Positions 11,132 through 37,185 of a stretch of DNA of 64,000 bases are shown here, in pieces. Source of the stretch: Halichondria panicea. Lineage: Eukaryota > Porifera > Demospongiae > Suberitida > Halichondriidae. Position numbers and translations under genes: made by a program. The stretch is from contig NC_087385.1 of assembly GCF_963675165.1 (NCBI RefSeq), positions 5,969,412 to 6,033,411 on the forward strand, given 5' to 3'. A model generated the notes under the pieces. It had not been told where the DNA came from. It searched no databases and was given only the letters and a program-made list of their open reading frames with translations. How positions within the stretch are numbered: the first letter of the stretch is position 1; every line of letters starts with the position of its first letter.

Positions 11132-14023
11132 CTAAAAAGCAGTTCTCCATTTGAGTCCCTTAAGAGATGAGAACGAGAGTAGTGGTGTGTGGATGGACTG
11201 ATGTGTGATGGGGGGCAGCTGTAGGGTGCGTCTTCGACTAGGAAGGGTGCTCAGCTCGCCAGCTGGGGGGATAATTCAAAGCATATGTTATCAATTAGAA
11301 CCAATTAACACTTTAAAAGTGTATAACAAAAAATACAAAAAAGATTCAACGAACCGCAAGGTATTGATATGGTTGAGCCATCAGGGCTAGTATATTGAGC
11401 ACAGAAGGTACCCCAATAAGGTGCTATATCAGCAAACACAATCTCCTGGGTCTTCTCAAGTAGCTGTTGGAGTCGCTCTGAGTGTGCCCGGGCCTTCACT
11501 CTGTGCAGGTCCCCCAGAGCTGATACCACTTGCGCTGCCAGCTCACCAGGAACAGTCACCTGATAAATACACACATTCAATGTCAACTTCAACTTGATTC
11601 ACAGTTAACCTCCGCATTCTTACAATCATATTCACCCATACATTTTTCGTATAAGGTCTTAGTTCTCACTTTTATCCACGGTTGCGAGGCAGTATCGAGG
11701 TATCGATCCACAATAGCCTCCCCTTTATGGAAAAGCACTGTATTGCTAGTCTCATCAACAAACATAGCCTGGGTGAGTGAAGCATATTCCGTATACACAC
11801 TTATTTAATGAATAACAGCACACTCACTCACGTTGAATTTCTGAACCTCGTGCCAAAATCGGACGTTGTTTAAAAGTTTTCCGTGTTGTCCGGGCAGGCA
11901 CTGACGGTCCAGGAACTTACCGAACGCATGCAGCTGAAGAGAGATGGGCCCCACACACCTGGTCAGTGTGAACAGGAGGTGTTGGGTCTCATTACGTTGC
12001 TGCATTGCACTGGTAGTCTAGTTGTGAGAATACAACGCGCTATGAATTCAATTTGGACCACAAACAGTGGTAGTACACGAGTACAGGTCAGCAGCGTACA
12101 ACACAGGTGAATAACCACATACCCACAGAAGTACGTACACATGTACACACCTTACACCTCCATGTGTACACACCTTACACCTCCGGACTCTTTTGCTGTT
12201 GTGCAGAGGAGGGAAGAGACTGTCACTGACTTCATCAGTGCCTGAGTCTAGACCCTTGCTGAGGAACGTGTTGACTGTAGTTTGTAGGTAGAGTGAGGAA
12301 AACTCAGTCAGTGCCTTCAGGGTAGGGCTAGTAGGGCGACACATTACAGCTGTTTGGTCTATTTGCTTCAGCAGGTAGTCTGGCAAATGAAGGAATTGTT
12401 TGGCGCCCAAATAGAGAAACTTTTGGTAGATGCGCACAGCTAGTGCATCTCTTTTCTTAGGTTCTTTAGTCAGAGTGAGTTTTCTGAGCATCTTCCACAT
12501 ATGATAGTTGAAACTTGACTGTGAATTTGGGCCACATTTTGAGAACAGATACTGCTCGAAGCACAACAAGGTCCTGTAACAGGATTGTGTGACTTTATGG
12601 TTGCTAGGGGAAATTTGGACTTACTGATCAAAATCTTCTAAAGACTCGAATGGTGTTCCTTTCACATCAAGCATAAATTTCTCAGAATCTTTAGCTTTCT
12701 TTTGTCTCCTTGAGTTCTGTGATTTGTTGGAGGAGGCCTGCTGTTTTGGGCTACCAATAGTTGACACAGCAGAAACGTTGATATACCTGAATATTTGTTA
12801 AAGTTATTACAAGGAAAAGTAGTTTGTCCAAGAATAAACTCGATGAAGGCCAGTATCATATTTAGACAGACGGAATGCAATGCCTGCGCCCTGAGGCATG
12901 AGGAGGTACATGTGTGGAATTATACATAAGTACGTAGATACGTGTATCTACTGAGGGATATCAGACACAAGGCATGATCGGTATGTGGCTTACTGTGTGA
13001 ACGAGTGGTGGTCCAGCCTTAAAAACTGAGTCCAGACTCTCTTGAGACTTGACAGCAGCACATCCTGTTCACGATAAACAGTTGGACAGATAATGATATA
13101 ATTACTGTTAAGAATGCACATTATATGTACACAACAGAAGAGCATTAACTTCAAAGGAAGCTAGTGGTCACGCACTAATTGCCAACAGTACCTGAATTAG
13201 AGTCAAGTCTTTGACAACAGAGCATCGACTGGATTCTGTGAGACTCTTCAAAAGGCTATCTTTGTTGTCACGAGTGATATAAGTATCCATCAACGAGTTA
13301 CCACAATCAACTGTGAAAAATGCATACGTGAGCATAAGATCAAATCACATTGGCACAAACACTGTGCTCATTCCAAGAGATATCGATAGCATTGGTACAT
13401 CACTGAAAACCATGTCTTTCTCACCTGTGCATTTTTCTTATCTTATAGAAATATAATTTTAAAATCAAAATACATTCAAAGAGGGATATAGTATTACTAT
13501 TTTGAGGCAAACATACCATCAGCTAGCACAACCTTTGCCACGACAAATTTACTAACTGTGACCGTAGACAGATAGTACCGTAGACAGATAGTACCGTAGG
13601 CAGATAGGGCTTACAAAGGGTAGTAATGTATCACCAGACATCCAAAAACAATTAGAGTAGGCTGTACCATTATACCTAGCTAGACAGACAGGCTGTCACT
13701 GTATGACTCATACGTGACGTGTTAGACGCATGTACATATAGGCAGCCAAGAATACATGCACAGTGTAGGTTGCTTCCACACCTATGAAGTGTTTACTTTG
13801 ACAGACGAATCTCTAAAGTTATAATTAAATTGTTACTTTGCTAAAGGAGAAAATTCGCTACTACACATGCACATTGACCATCAATGAACAGGCTCCAAAG
13901 TCTCCACCCTTCTCGAACCACATATTGATCGCTTCTAGATTGCTGAATCAACAGAATCCAATCCAGAGCCTCCCATAACTTGACCCAATGTATACAATGC
14001 TCCAAATCCGAGCTGAGAGTGTG

Positions 14024-14056
<33 letters not shown>

Positions 14057-16694
14057 TGTGTGGTGTGTGTGTGTGGGTATGTGTGGGTGTGGGTGGGTGT
14101 GTGTGGGTGTGGGTGTGAAACTATTCAATTGCTGTCCTCAGATATAAGTAGCTATATATAGTATAGCCAATAAAAACTTTAACCAACTGGAATGTTTTTA
14201 AAAAGCTGTATTCACGCTGTGTATTCATGCATGCCCACTTGCGTATGGCATGACCAGTATGAATTTTATCCATTTTTTGTTGAGTATATGGGAAGTAATG
14301 ATTCTCGTTAAAATGGAGTCACCTTTGAAGGAAGCTCTCAAATGGACGCCCAGCATTCTGGTTACATCGTAGTCCTCTTTTGAACGGTTCGTTTGGATCA
14401 CATGACATGTCGTATGACATCAGAGAGGAGTCACGGATTTGGAATCTGCAAAAAAATAAACAGTAAGGTCTGACACTGTACACAAAACAGGTTCCTTTAG
14501 CGATAGGTGACAAACATTTCTGATCATTAGAGCACCATACAAAGAATCACATGAATAAGCGTATGTACTAATGATGGCTGACCTTTGACCTCTATGTTTA
14601 AACCTCGGCAACCAGTAATTCCCCAGTCTGTCCTCACACTCTATCTTTACTGCCTCCACCCATGCACCTGTCTCCATGGGTCCACCACACGAGTACTGCC
14701 CAGTCGTTGAAATCAAGAAATGTTAAGCGCCAGAAAATGTATTTTCTTACAATAATACCAATTAATGAGCCAGACACATCAGTACACAAAGCTTGGCAGG
14801 GTTTAACTGGCTGACAAGGGATGGCCGAGACTAAGGATGTGCTAGTGTCGGACCCACCTTGACCAATCCTGGCACAGCCGAACACTGCTCTCGAATAGCA
14901 CACAGAGCACTCCACCACTCATTGACCACACCCACTTGCCACGCCTCCAGGTTCAGCCAGACCTGGATGAGTGTATCGCCATGAGTACCTACTAGGAAGC
15001 CCCTCAACCGCTTGTAGTCCTCATATCCTGCAAATACGCAACAACAAAAACAATTAAATTAAATTATCTTTTTATAAGGAAAATCAATGCCTATAAAGGA
15101 TATAATGTACTTTCAGTGTGCGTGTAACAATGGACACTAGCTTTAGCTCTATTCCCTGTAATACAAAACATAGGCCAAGAACTACACACAGCAATGCAAT
15201 GGCCTGAGGTCATGTCACGAGCATCACTAATATTTGCATGCAGGAACTATTACCGAGTAGTAGTAGGTAATTAGAAATCGAATAAGTGGAATATCAATTA
15301 TAAAATTAACAATCCGATGAAAGCGGAAACATAGGAAACATAGGAAACATAGGAAACTAAAAAAACCCTGTCTGACAGTAAATACCTACCTCAAAAGGTT
15401 ACACTAGCTAGTAAACAACTCTGAATGGGCAGGCCACAACAATGACTCTAACGGAGACCTCTGGAAGGCGTATGCACCACACCAACACAAGTGTTCTTCC
15501 TGTTTTTGAAGGTCCCAACAGAAGACCAAATATGATTTCTAAACGCCACAATTAATTTGATTGTGGAGGCCTGCTAATTAATCAAAGGCTGTGGTTTATC
15601 ACATCTCACAGTCGATGGTTTTTCACAAACACACACACATGTCTCACTGTTATCCATTGTGGTTTCTTTAACTGGCAACGAATTAGATTGCTGGCGAGAC
15701 GGTCCCCATGGAGATAAAGCCGGCTCCAAGGGCCAGGTGGAGCTTTCTTTCAAAACAGAAGCCTGCCTTGTAAACAGAAATGAGCATAACTTGAACTCAG
15801 TGTACAATCGAGACCTGTGTGTGTGTATGTGCATAATAATGAAGTGAGAGTTGTTGGAATGTCAGGTTGAAAGCATATTCAGTGCACGTAGGTACGTACT
15901 GTGTGTGTGGTGCCATGAATTAAGTATTTCTCTGAATATTTCTCTGAATAGGAATGAGATCAAAACTAATGATTATGGGCTATAATTAAGAGGTGAGCAC
16001 ATATTTTAATACTGTGTCACTGCAAATCAACTCACTTGAGGAAAAATTTCCATCGATGCTCAGTGCACCAATTCCAATTTAGTAACTTGTCTTGATCTTG
16101 TTTCCCAGGCAACAGAGCTCCTCCCACTTCTTGTAGACACCCTCTCCTGTACGTCAGCTTTATTCCAAATACCTATAATTACGAGAATTAAAACAGAAAA
16201 ATGCTCTAAACGCAATTACGCAAGACACCCAGACACTGAGGTAAAACAAACTGACTTGTTTATGGCCAGAGAAGTTGACTATTCAATTACTCAAGTTTCT
16301 CTGAAAAAGGCCGACCTGCATTCCAGTTTAGTTTGGTTTACAGTTTGTGGTCAACTGGTGATAGGGCAATTTCATGGTCAGTTAAAATCTCAAGATTCTA
16401 CCGCATACAAAGACAGCTCTACCTACGTGGGTAAGCCAGGCCCAGGTGTTTTCTGAGCTAAATGAATTACCAACGTCAACAATTAAGCTCATTAAGGTCC
16501 TTTCATAAAACCTCAAAACCACGCATCACCATTCCATTCTCCATTCTATCACTAGTCACTAGCTATGGGGCACCATTCTAAACATTCTTTCTCAATCAGA
16601 GAGAGGACCATGAATATCTCACCTCCAGGCTCAAGTATTCATTGAAAAAGTCTGCCAAAAGTGGGTCTTTGTCAGGTCCTGCCACCTCCTCCAT
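11132..16694 (-). CDS. RGS22: Regulator of G-protein signalling 22 (RGS22-like), multi-RGS protein
   Basis: Starts at the ATG at 16694 (an in-frame ATG at 16703 is also possible). The first exon reads DPLLADFFNEYLSLE, the RGS22 N-terminal signature. Further exons lie at about 16175-16036, 15785-15650, 15027-14862, 14695-14583, 14447-14322, 14010-13890, 13309-13195, 13055-12977, 12890-12860, 12735-12628, 12571-12182, 12016-11833, 11772-11670, 11562-11357 and 11263-11132. RGS-type helices recur: GFLVGTHGDTLIQVWLNLEA; GRPFESFLQ with ALDWILL; GTPFESLEDFD with ALAVRIYQKFL; and FGKFLDRQ with VRFWHEVQKF. The last exon (THQSIHTPLLSFSSLKGLK) resembles the human C-terminus. In vertebrates RGS22 is a large testis/cilium-associated RGS protein binding G-alpha subunits. 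Several internal borders (near 15.6, 14.6, 13.9 and 12.8 kb) are uncertain. Confidence 0.8.
13558..13603. repeat. 17-bp tandem triplication (cagatagtaccgtag)
   Basis: Three near-identical 17-bp units in an RGS22 intron, reading accgtagacagatagt twice and then a diverged copy. Short and noncoding. Confidence 0.75.
14022..14115. repeat. (GT)n-rich microsatellite
   Basis: An imperfect GT/GGT tract of about 90 bp in an RGS22 intron, immediately upstream (in the gene's sense) of the RGS exon that reads LEHCIHWVKLWEALDW. On the coding strand it forms a CA/CCCA-rich tract that abuts the acceptor. Confidence 0.85.
15321..15357. repeat. 10-bp tandem repeat (gaaacatagg)
   Basis: About four copies of gaaacatagg in tandem in an RGS22 intron (ataggaaacataggaaac). 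Confidence 0.8.
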
Positions 16695-16997
16695 TACGAT
16701 CATACATGTACCATTGCATGCAGCTATAATTATGCTGACCAATGTAAACACTTGACACCTTACCCAGGGCACACTGTGACACCTCATTAACAGCTAGAAT
16801 ACCTTTGGTTGGGTTAAAGGGCGATAATGAAAAAACTGCTAGTATTACAGCAATGAAGTGTTTAAATTCCACTGCGCCATTAACGCACGTATAACAGTGG
16901 GCACGTGTGTACAGGTATTAAAAAAAATCCTAAATGAAAACTTCTATAACAGGCCTCAATAAAAATTGACTATAAATAATATTATAGAGTTCAAAAA

Positions 16998-24662
<7,665 letters not shown>

Positions 24663-25055
24663 CCTAGGGCAGCTACTACCACCACAGCTTCAGGCTCTAC
24701 TGACTCACACACACACAGAACATTAGTGGGTATCTAGAGCGAAGCTCCACAGGCTCAATCACACCTAGTACCTAACAGGGTCTTGTTCATCAATGATTGT
24801 TGTTTGTAAAAATGGGCGTGGCACAACATGTGAATACGGTACGGATCGCCCAGTGCACTAGATGGGCGTGGCAAAAACAAAATCAAAAAATAAAATGGTC
24901 ACGCCCATCTACTAGCTAGCAGTAGTGCACGTGATATCAACAAGACAGAACCTCTACAGAAGTACTGAGCTGTCTCACAACAAACGATCACCAAGCGTAG
25001 CTCTAAACAAGGGTACCCTAACAGTGTACTAGCTGCTGACAACTCTAATACAGAT
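24663..25055. promoter_or_regulatory. Shared 393-bp RING-kinase / AKT divergent promoter region
   Basis: The gap between the two outward ATGs holds a duplicated atgggcgtggc motif (about 24812 and 24863) and its complement gtcacgcccat (about 24899), plus an E-box CACGTG at about 24928. GGGCGTGG/CCACGCCC is a GC/CACCC-box-like (Sp1/KLF) sequence. The promoter role is inferred from layout. Confidence 0.55.
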
Positions 25056-29938
<4,883 letters not shown>

Positions 29939-30206
29939 CAATTCCCCCATAGCTAGCTTTCTGTCCAGTGTGTGCAAACTCAATACATGTCCTGTACTAG
30001 CCATAGCAGTAATTATTATTATTATTATTATTATACATGTCATGTGGTAGCATTTTTTTTCTACGTGTGTGTGTGTGTCATATCTTTTTTAGTGGCTGTC
30101 AACATGACTGCTGTGTGTTTTTGATGTACAGAATAAACAATATATTGATTTTGGACAATAAAAATGTCAAAGTGATCATGTGCTATAATAATAATAATTA
30201 ATTTTA
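29939..30206. other. Convergent AKT / formin 3' region
   Basis: Holds the AKT 3' UTR with a short ATT run (about 30013-30034) and two AATAAA signals at about 30132 and 30157. No coding feature is seen. Confidence 0.6.
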
Positions 30207-33200
30207 TTAATGCAAATGTTTTAAGTCAGTTATTGTCCAGAGCTGTAACAACGTTTGGTCTTGAGTCTTGATTTCTGGAGAAATTGGACAGTCATATATA
30301 TTGATACAGATTCTTAGTCTACACTGTATGCAAGGCATGCAACCTATGTATCAGGACCAAATTACTTGCTATGAATTCATAAATACATGTACTGGCCTCA
30401 ACCTTACAGCTATCTTTATCTGCCTGGCAACTCACCAGGCCAGAGGAGGCCACTGGTCGGACTAATGTCCCATTCCTTCTCTTCAACTCTTCTGCACGCA
30501 CTCTGTTGTTGTTGGGAGGAGAGCAGTCAAATATAATATTATTACGAAACTGTCCTTAGCAGACTGACTGACACATAACTATATAAGTATGGTACAGTGC
30601 ATGTGAGAGTCAATATTTAACTATTAATTACAGAATGATACATGTGTCTCTTGTACGTATAAACCGATATCGGCTAATCCACCTCTCTCTGGCCAGGTTT
30701 TTCTTCTCCTGCTTCCAGTACTCATTGAACTGCACCACAAATGAGCTCCAGAGGCCGAAAAAATAGCCAGGGTTTACTGAGCTCTGACCCGAGGGTGGAG
30801 CCACACAGAAGTAATCCACTAGAGAATGAAACTGCTGTTCACAGGTGTTGACCAGAGAGGAGAGCTCCCCGCCTTTACCCTCAACTGCATGGGGGAATTG
30901 GACGGGCACACTAATTTTGTAAATTGTTGTACACTGTACACACTTATCTATACATGTAACGCATTACACAATGTACATACTTCTACACTGTACATGTATA
31001 AAGTTCGAGACTACTCTAAATTTAAACTATACATGCTATCTTTTACATACATGTGTTCTGACAAGTTGCACTCTTTCACTGAGCCTGACCTTGCTTCATA
31101 TGACCCTCCATCCTTGACTTGAATGGCTCCAAACCATCACTGGGGGAGGACACTAGTACCTCTCTCAAGGCAGCCCTGAAACTATCCACCTTGCTGATAT
31201 ACTCGGACACGCAGCTACGCATCAGGTCAAAGTCCAGCTGTGCAGAGGTCATAAGGTCAGCAGGGTCCGGCAGAGGAAATTCTGGCGCAAAGGCCGACTG
31301 TGTATAAGTGTATGGAAAGAATTGGTATAAGGTTTGTATACATGTACATGCGTGTGCAGATGAATATGAAACATATGCATAACTTTTAGGGTGTTCACTT
31401 TTGTAACATTTTCATTGCTATAATGATGGTTGACATTTCAACATACACATCTAAGTCTACAGCGTATGTACTTTCTCCCTCTCCTGACGGTAACAGGACA
31501 CGAGGAACTTGAGCAGGTTACTGGAGTTGTCAGCAGTCTTGACATCCCTCAGCTTAGGGAGGATCTCAAGGTGAAACCCATCAGCCTGACCTCTGACCTG
31601 TGGAAACAGTTGACAGTTGATTTAGCGCGTGTAAACTGTGCATTAAAGACACCGAGTTTGTGCTGTTGGGAGGCTAGTCAGAAATGGCCGGTTCTGTCCA
31701 CAACTTACTGACCTTGTTTCCAGTGTTCATCAGATTACCCAGTGCCAAGACCAGGCCAAGAATTGTGTTCACCTGTATGTGAATGTATACATAGTGACTA
31801 TAGCGTACAAACTGATTATACCACACCTCTTTTGAGTGGTTGAGCTGCTGGCATACTCTACTGAGCATGCTCAGTTTGTCCAAAATGGCAGCACTGGTTT
31901 CAGGTAGTGTCTGAGAGTATAATACACACAGCAAACGTTCGCTGAACTGTGGCACCTCACTCAGAGCATACATAAACCTACAAAATCACATGACAATCAC
32001 GCCGCTACAATATTGACGACAAATTGCTTCCACGCACATTTCTGGTGCATCCAGGGGAAGCGGGTGTGGTGATTTAAGGTGGGTTCTTATTGCGCTCAAC
32101 TCTTCAACAGTAGCTTGCTGGAATGGACAAATAATTATCACAGCAGTTTGATAACATTTAGCAAGTTAGCACACTCACCAGATCGTGTATAGCTTGTAGC
32201 GTCTCTCGATCTACCAGAGTCACACCTCCACTCCTCACAGCCTCACCAAGCTCACTTGTCCCACACGGCAGACTACCAAGCATAATACCGATAGCCTGTG
32301 GGACAACGTATAAATCATACCAGTAATTTTTAGGCATGTGACTATTGATTTACAGATAATAGTGTGACATATCTTACATGCATGTACACATTGATTTCTG
32401 TGGGATACTGTAGACAGATAAAAACTTGCCTGAGAGCGTTTTCCATCGAGTATGGTGATTGGTCGGATTGCTGAATTGCGGCGTGGCTTGTCGAGTGATA
32501 ACCTGAGAGTGTGTGGAGTGGTGTCTTTTCTGGAGAAGGACTTAACAAACTTCTCAACATCACCGAGAGCTGTGTCAATAATATTAAAATTGAACATCAG
32601 TACACTGTATGCATGTACAATTTAATCAACTTATGAAGTTTTGGATGCCCTTTACTCTAGCTTTCACATGGCGTATAGTGAAATATTACTTGTAAAAGAA
32701 TACCTAAAACTAGCTGTACCCTTAAACTCCACCTCTACTTTATTCTAGCCATGCATGTACACTCTCACCGGGCTCGGAGATATGCTTCCACACGTTGTCC
32801 ACTGTCCTGAGTTGTGCTGACGAGAACTGGACCCTCCTCCAGAACAGGGGCTTTAGGGGGACACTGGGGCGATAGTGGGTCACCGTGGCCTCCAGTGAGG
32901 GCAGTGCAGGGGGTGGAGGTGGTGGGGGGACAGCCCTCGAGGTTGAAGGTTCTGTAGAAGACACAGCTTTAGATGAGAACGTCGATGGAGCACTGGATTC
33001 CAGTAGAGAGGTTATTTTTATTGTACATGTTGAGGTTGTTATTGATGCTTGTGATGGTAGAAGTGAATGCTGTGATACAGTTGAGCAATGTGATGGCACT
33101 GAAGTTTGTGAGGCTGATGCAGCCAGTGAAGTTTGCAATGATGGCATTGAGACTGATGCAGCTTGTAAAGGTTGTACTACTTGATTAGGTTGTGATGATG

Positions 33201-34574
33201 ATGAGGACTGTGGAGGGTATGTCTCTGCACAGTCAGTCAGAGATTCCTCTCTGGAGCCCAATTGCTCTATGGATTTACTTTTCTTGTCAGCCCATCCAGT
33301 TTCAACAGTTTTATGGTAACAGACTTCGTCCACAGCATCAGTCTTCCTGCTACAGACAGTGCTGTCTACACTTGTTGAGCGCTCAATGGATCGCTGGTTT
33401 CTGGAGGCTCGAATCAGTCTCTCAATGATGAGTACCAGCTTCCCCTTGGGAGTGGGTAAGACTGATCTGCAGGTGTGAGGGGGGAGGGGGCTTGGTGATA
33501 AGGGCAGCTTGTAATAGGAGTGGAGGTAAATACGTCAGTAGCTCACACAGAGGTTATATCTGTACTTTATTAGGTATAAGGGGACTAACAATATTAACAT
33601 TATATGTGTATACCCACAGAGATGTTACTGGTATTATACGTGTGCAAAAACTGGAACCGACATACTTACTTGAACAGTTTTGCGCTGGCCTCCTTGTTAC
33701 CATGGTGCTCACAGGATACTTTTGACTCGCGTACACTGTGTTCAAACTTAGCCTAGAAGTGGAAAGAGACACTAATGAGTGCTACACAAGGGTGCATACT
33801 TACAGCCAGACTAGAGAATGTGTATGTATGTACATGTATAATTATTATACTGCCTTGTATTTATGGTATACAGTTGAACTCACAATTGCAGAAGTTAACT
33901 GAAGTAACTGTCCCCTGAGTTTTGGATCATTCTCCTCTCCATTGGCAACAAGCTGACTCAGCAGATCCACACCAGAGCAGAGTGCATTCAACCTGTCCTC
34001 CTGCACAGAATAAATCACCAAGCAGCTATAATTATATATTTACTGTGTATTCAAATACAGCCATTAACAGGTCACTGTACTGTGGGTACAATCCAGCACT
34101 GTACTGTGGGTACAATCCAGCACTGTACTGGGGGTACAATCCAGCACTGTACTGGGGTACAATCCAGCACTGTACTGGGGGTACAATCCAGCACTGTACT
34201 GGGGGTACAACTCAGCACTGTACTGGGGGTACAACCCAGCACTGTACTGGGGGTACAACCCAGCACTGTACTGGGGGTACAACCCAGCACTGTACTGGGG
34301 GTACAATCCAGCACTGTACTGGGGGTACAATCCAGCACTGTACTGTGGGTACAATCCAGCATTGTAAACGTCTAAACGGAAATGGTCAGTGTACATCAAC
34401 TACGCTAGCTTCGTAATATATTCAAGTGAACACAATACACAGTCTACCAGCCCAACACAAGTAGCTAGACACCTGTACATGCTGTAGATCTACTGCTTAC
34501 TACCTACCTAGCAGGGATCTCGAGCCACTGCTCTAAAAACAATTATTCACACTTACAGCAGCTTTGTCACTCAT
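30207..34574 (-). CDS. Formin with FH1 and FH2 domains, no N-terminal GBD/FH3 visible
   Basis: Begins with an 18-nt coding exon (34574-34557), then 34002-33884, 33753-33672, a large exon about 33456-32769, 32568-32431, 32296-32180, about 32121-32038, 31980-31827, 31771-31714, 31599-31495, 31299-31102, 30888-30680, about 30507-30440, and a tentative last exon 30242-30207 whose stop overlaps AATAAA. The large exon has Ser/Gln/Thr-rich sequence, then a short polyproline FH1 (8 prolines) and the FH2 start [13 protein letters not shown]2 blocks follow: [47 protein letters not shown] and [19 protein letters not shown]2 dimers nucleate and elongate actin while FH1 recruits profilin-actin. The short N-terminus without GBD/FH3 recalls FHDC1/INF1 or delphilin, but class is uncertain. 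If the last splice is wrong, the frame ends at 30319. Confidence 0.85.
34076..34364. repeat. 24-bp minisatellite, about 12 copies, in formin intron 1
   Basis: The unit gtacaatccagcactgtact plus gggg (or gtgg) is repeated about 12 times, with two variants (caactc, caaccc). Each unit has GTACA and TGTAC as a 5-bp inverted pair. It lies in the intron 34003-34556. The unit is a multiple of three, so both strands are open; no gene is implied. Confidence 0.93.
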
Positions 34575-34986
34575 TCTATAAGACAGCTCCAGTCCTCTTT
34601 ACAGCTAGCATTAGCAAGCACCATTTCTTCACAGTTTCATTAGCACCTCTACAGTACAGAGAGGTCCACGTGTTTTGGTAATAATGGCTGGATGAAGAAG
34701 TCATACCAAGACTGTCAACTAGTCTATGGGTTATTTTTCTGACTATCTTTCCCTGAAGACTATTTCTACTATTAAAATTCTTGTAAGACGATCTTTACTG
34801 AAAAAGAAAAGGGTCAACTAACCCAAAGACATGTTGCAGATCTCTGCAAATGACAAATGAGTGTAACCATCAATACCTCGGACTTTGTGGTATTTGTACT
34901 CACGCTATAAAAACAGCAAGTGTTGACAACAGCTAGCTTTTACTTAGTTCACAATTTATCTGACAGTGTGAGAAACTAACTGTGAA
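34575..34986. promoter_or_regulatory. Shared 412-bp formin / RASGRP divergent promoter region
   Basis: Gap between the outward ATGs at 34574 and 34987. A CACGTG E-box-like site (gtccacgtgttttgg) is at about 34667. No TATA box in a convincing place. The promoter role is inferred from gene layout. Confidence 0.45.
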
Positions 34987-37110
34987 ATGGAGGATGCTGC
35001 TGATATTACCCTCAATGAGCTACTCTCGCGCATGCTCTCAAAGTTTGGTGAGTGAATCATAACTATCCTACAATGTTGCAAGAGTAATATGATTGTAAGC
35101 AAAGCTTCTCAGTGTTACATTCTCACGTACATACTTACACACACCGTACACAGAAAATGAAGACTACGCAAGAAACATTCGGCCTAGTTCCAACTCAGAC
35201 TTTGACCCTGCCTACCCTCAGGTGTTTCTGCTCACGTCCAAGTGGTACAAGGAGCCCTCCTTTGTCATGGAGCAGCTGCAGGGACTGTATCCACTACACT
35301 CTGTGTATGTATGTGTGTGTGTGGAGGGGAGGGGGGTGGGTGGTAGCCTCAAGCATAGAATCTCAAGTACAAATTGTGTTTCTTAGGTATCTATAGGATA
35401 GGTTGGGGTAGCCTCAAGCAATAGAGTCTCAAGTACAAATTGTGTTTCGTAGGTATCTATAGGATATTGTTGAGTGTGCATTTTTCTCTATCTAGCTGTC
35501 ACATTTTTACTAATTGTAACTCGTTAAATAATCATCACTAGGTGACATTCCCTGCCTGCCAAACACTTCCCATAATTTGCTCTGTTGTAATGGCATTCGC
35601 CCCAGACGTGTATATACGGTGTTTCTCAAAGGTTATAGTTGCCTAATTATTTTCTAAAGTTTGGCACAACTGCTCTCCATTGTTGTAGCTCCCACTGTCA
35701 CTGGAAAGAGCTGCAATCAAAGTTTGCATATAATTTCTCACTCTTGGCATTCCTAGAGCATAATCATCACTATGTTATGCATACTTCTAGTATGCGGTAT
35801 AATTATATATCCCCAGTGAGCATTGTTCAGCTGGTATGTTATAGCATAACTGATTGTGTGGTGTGTGTGTGTGTGTGGGGGGGGGCATATATATAAACTC
35901 CCCACTGTACTGAGAGAACATTGTTGTGATAATTCTTGACCTTGAGAGCAGATATACTGCCAGTGTACAAGTTTCAAAGTCTGGCGAAGAATCCGTTGTC
36001 AGGGCAACGACTCGGAGAAAATGGGCTATAGCTCGAGTGGTGAGGTGAGTATAAAAAACAGGCAAAATTATATTGATAATGCTTTTATTGACGTGGTGGA
36101 TACCATACATTGTGTGTTTGTTGTTGTGACCAATCACGGCCAGCTGTCATTAGCTTATACGTACAAATATAATTATATGTAAACCTATCTAATTATCCAC
36201 CCACCTTTGTGTACACAGTGTGCCCTCGTTAAACCCACCGTGGAATGAGTGTGTCTGTTTCAACATAACCTGTAATATCAATAATTGTAGCAAGTGGTTT
36301 TTTTGTAACGCTTAGAAGAGTACTAAGGTTTAGATCATGCGTTTGTTTACGTGTGCCTTGAGGAAATGCTGTGGTCAATGCGAGTCATGAGACAACTAGT
36401 CTGCTGCCAGGAAGCTTCAGTAGTCTGTTGTGCTATGAAGGTTGATTTTTGGAATGTACAGTTACACTGACATTTAAGTGCGTTTCCCTGTTTTGTTTGT
36501 GGTGAATTTATTCACTTTAACTGCTTCATTTCTGAGAAAATTTGTTGAGGCCAGGAAATTACCAATCTCCTGTTTATTTCCAGTCCCTCTGATAGTTAGT
36601 TCACAGTGGGAGGCATGTGATTTAACTACCAATTAAATTCATACTTTTGGCTAATAAAACTGATGGCTGCTATTCAAAGCGTCAATATCATAGTTATATA
36701 AGAGTAGTTTGTGTACAGTGTAGCCCTTGTCTAGTTTCTGAACAAATGGCATTTTTAGGACAAATGAATCTGAAACCTTGATTAAATCTCTGTCGCACTC
36801 AGGTTTTGGTTAGAGCATTTCCCCGATGACTTTCGTGCCATCACCCCCCTCCCACGTCTGGTGGAAGATCTACAAAAGGTCATGACCTCTAGTGGGGACA
36901 AGGATCTCTCTGAATTCGTCTCCCTGGATACGCTGTACGTGAGAGTGGCGTCTATTCTGTGTGATTATTCAATTATCATATGCAATACAGAATACCTAAA
37001 ATACATGCACACAAGCTCATATTTCATTCTAACATAGACTTTTACAATGTAGGTAATGACGGTGTCTTGGATGTACTAACTTTCTACCTGACCACACCCG
37101 CACCCACACA

Positions 37111-37185
<75 letters not shown>

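Noticed and set aside
32885-33184. Plus-strand Val/Asp-rich frame
   Set aside because: Antisense of the formin Ser/Thr-rich and FH1 region.
34064-34416. Reading frames on both strands with 8-residue repeats
   Set aside because: Same cause: a 24-bp minisatellite in a formin intron.
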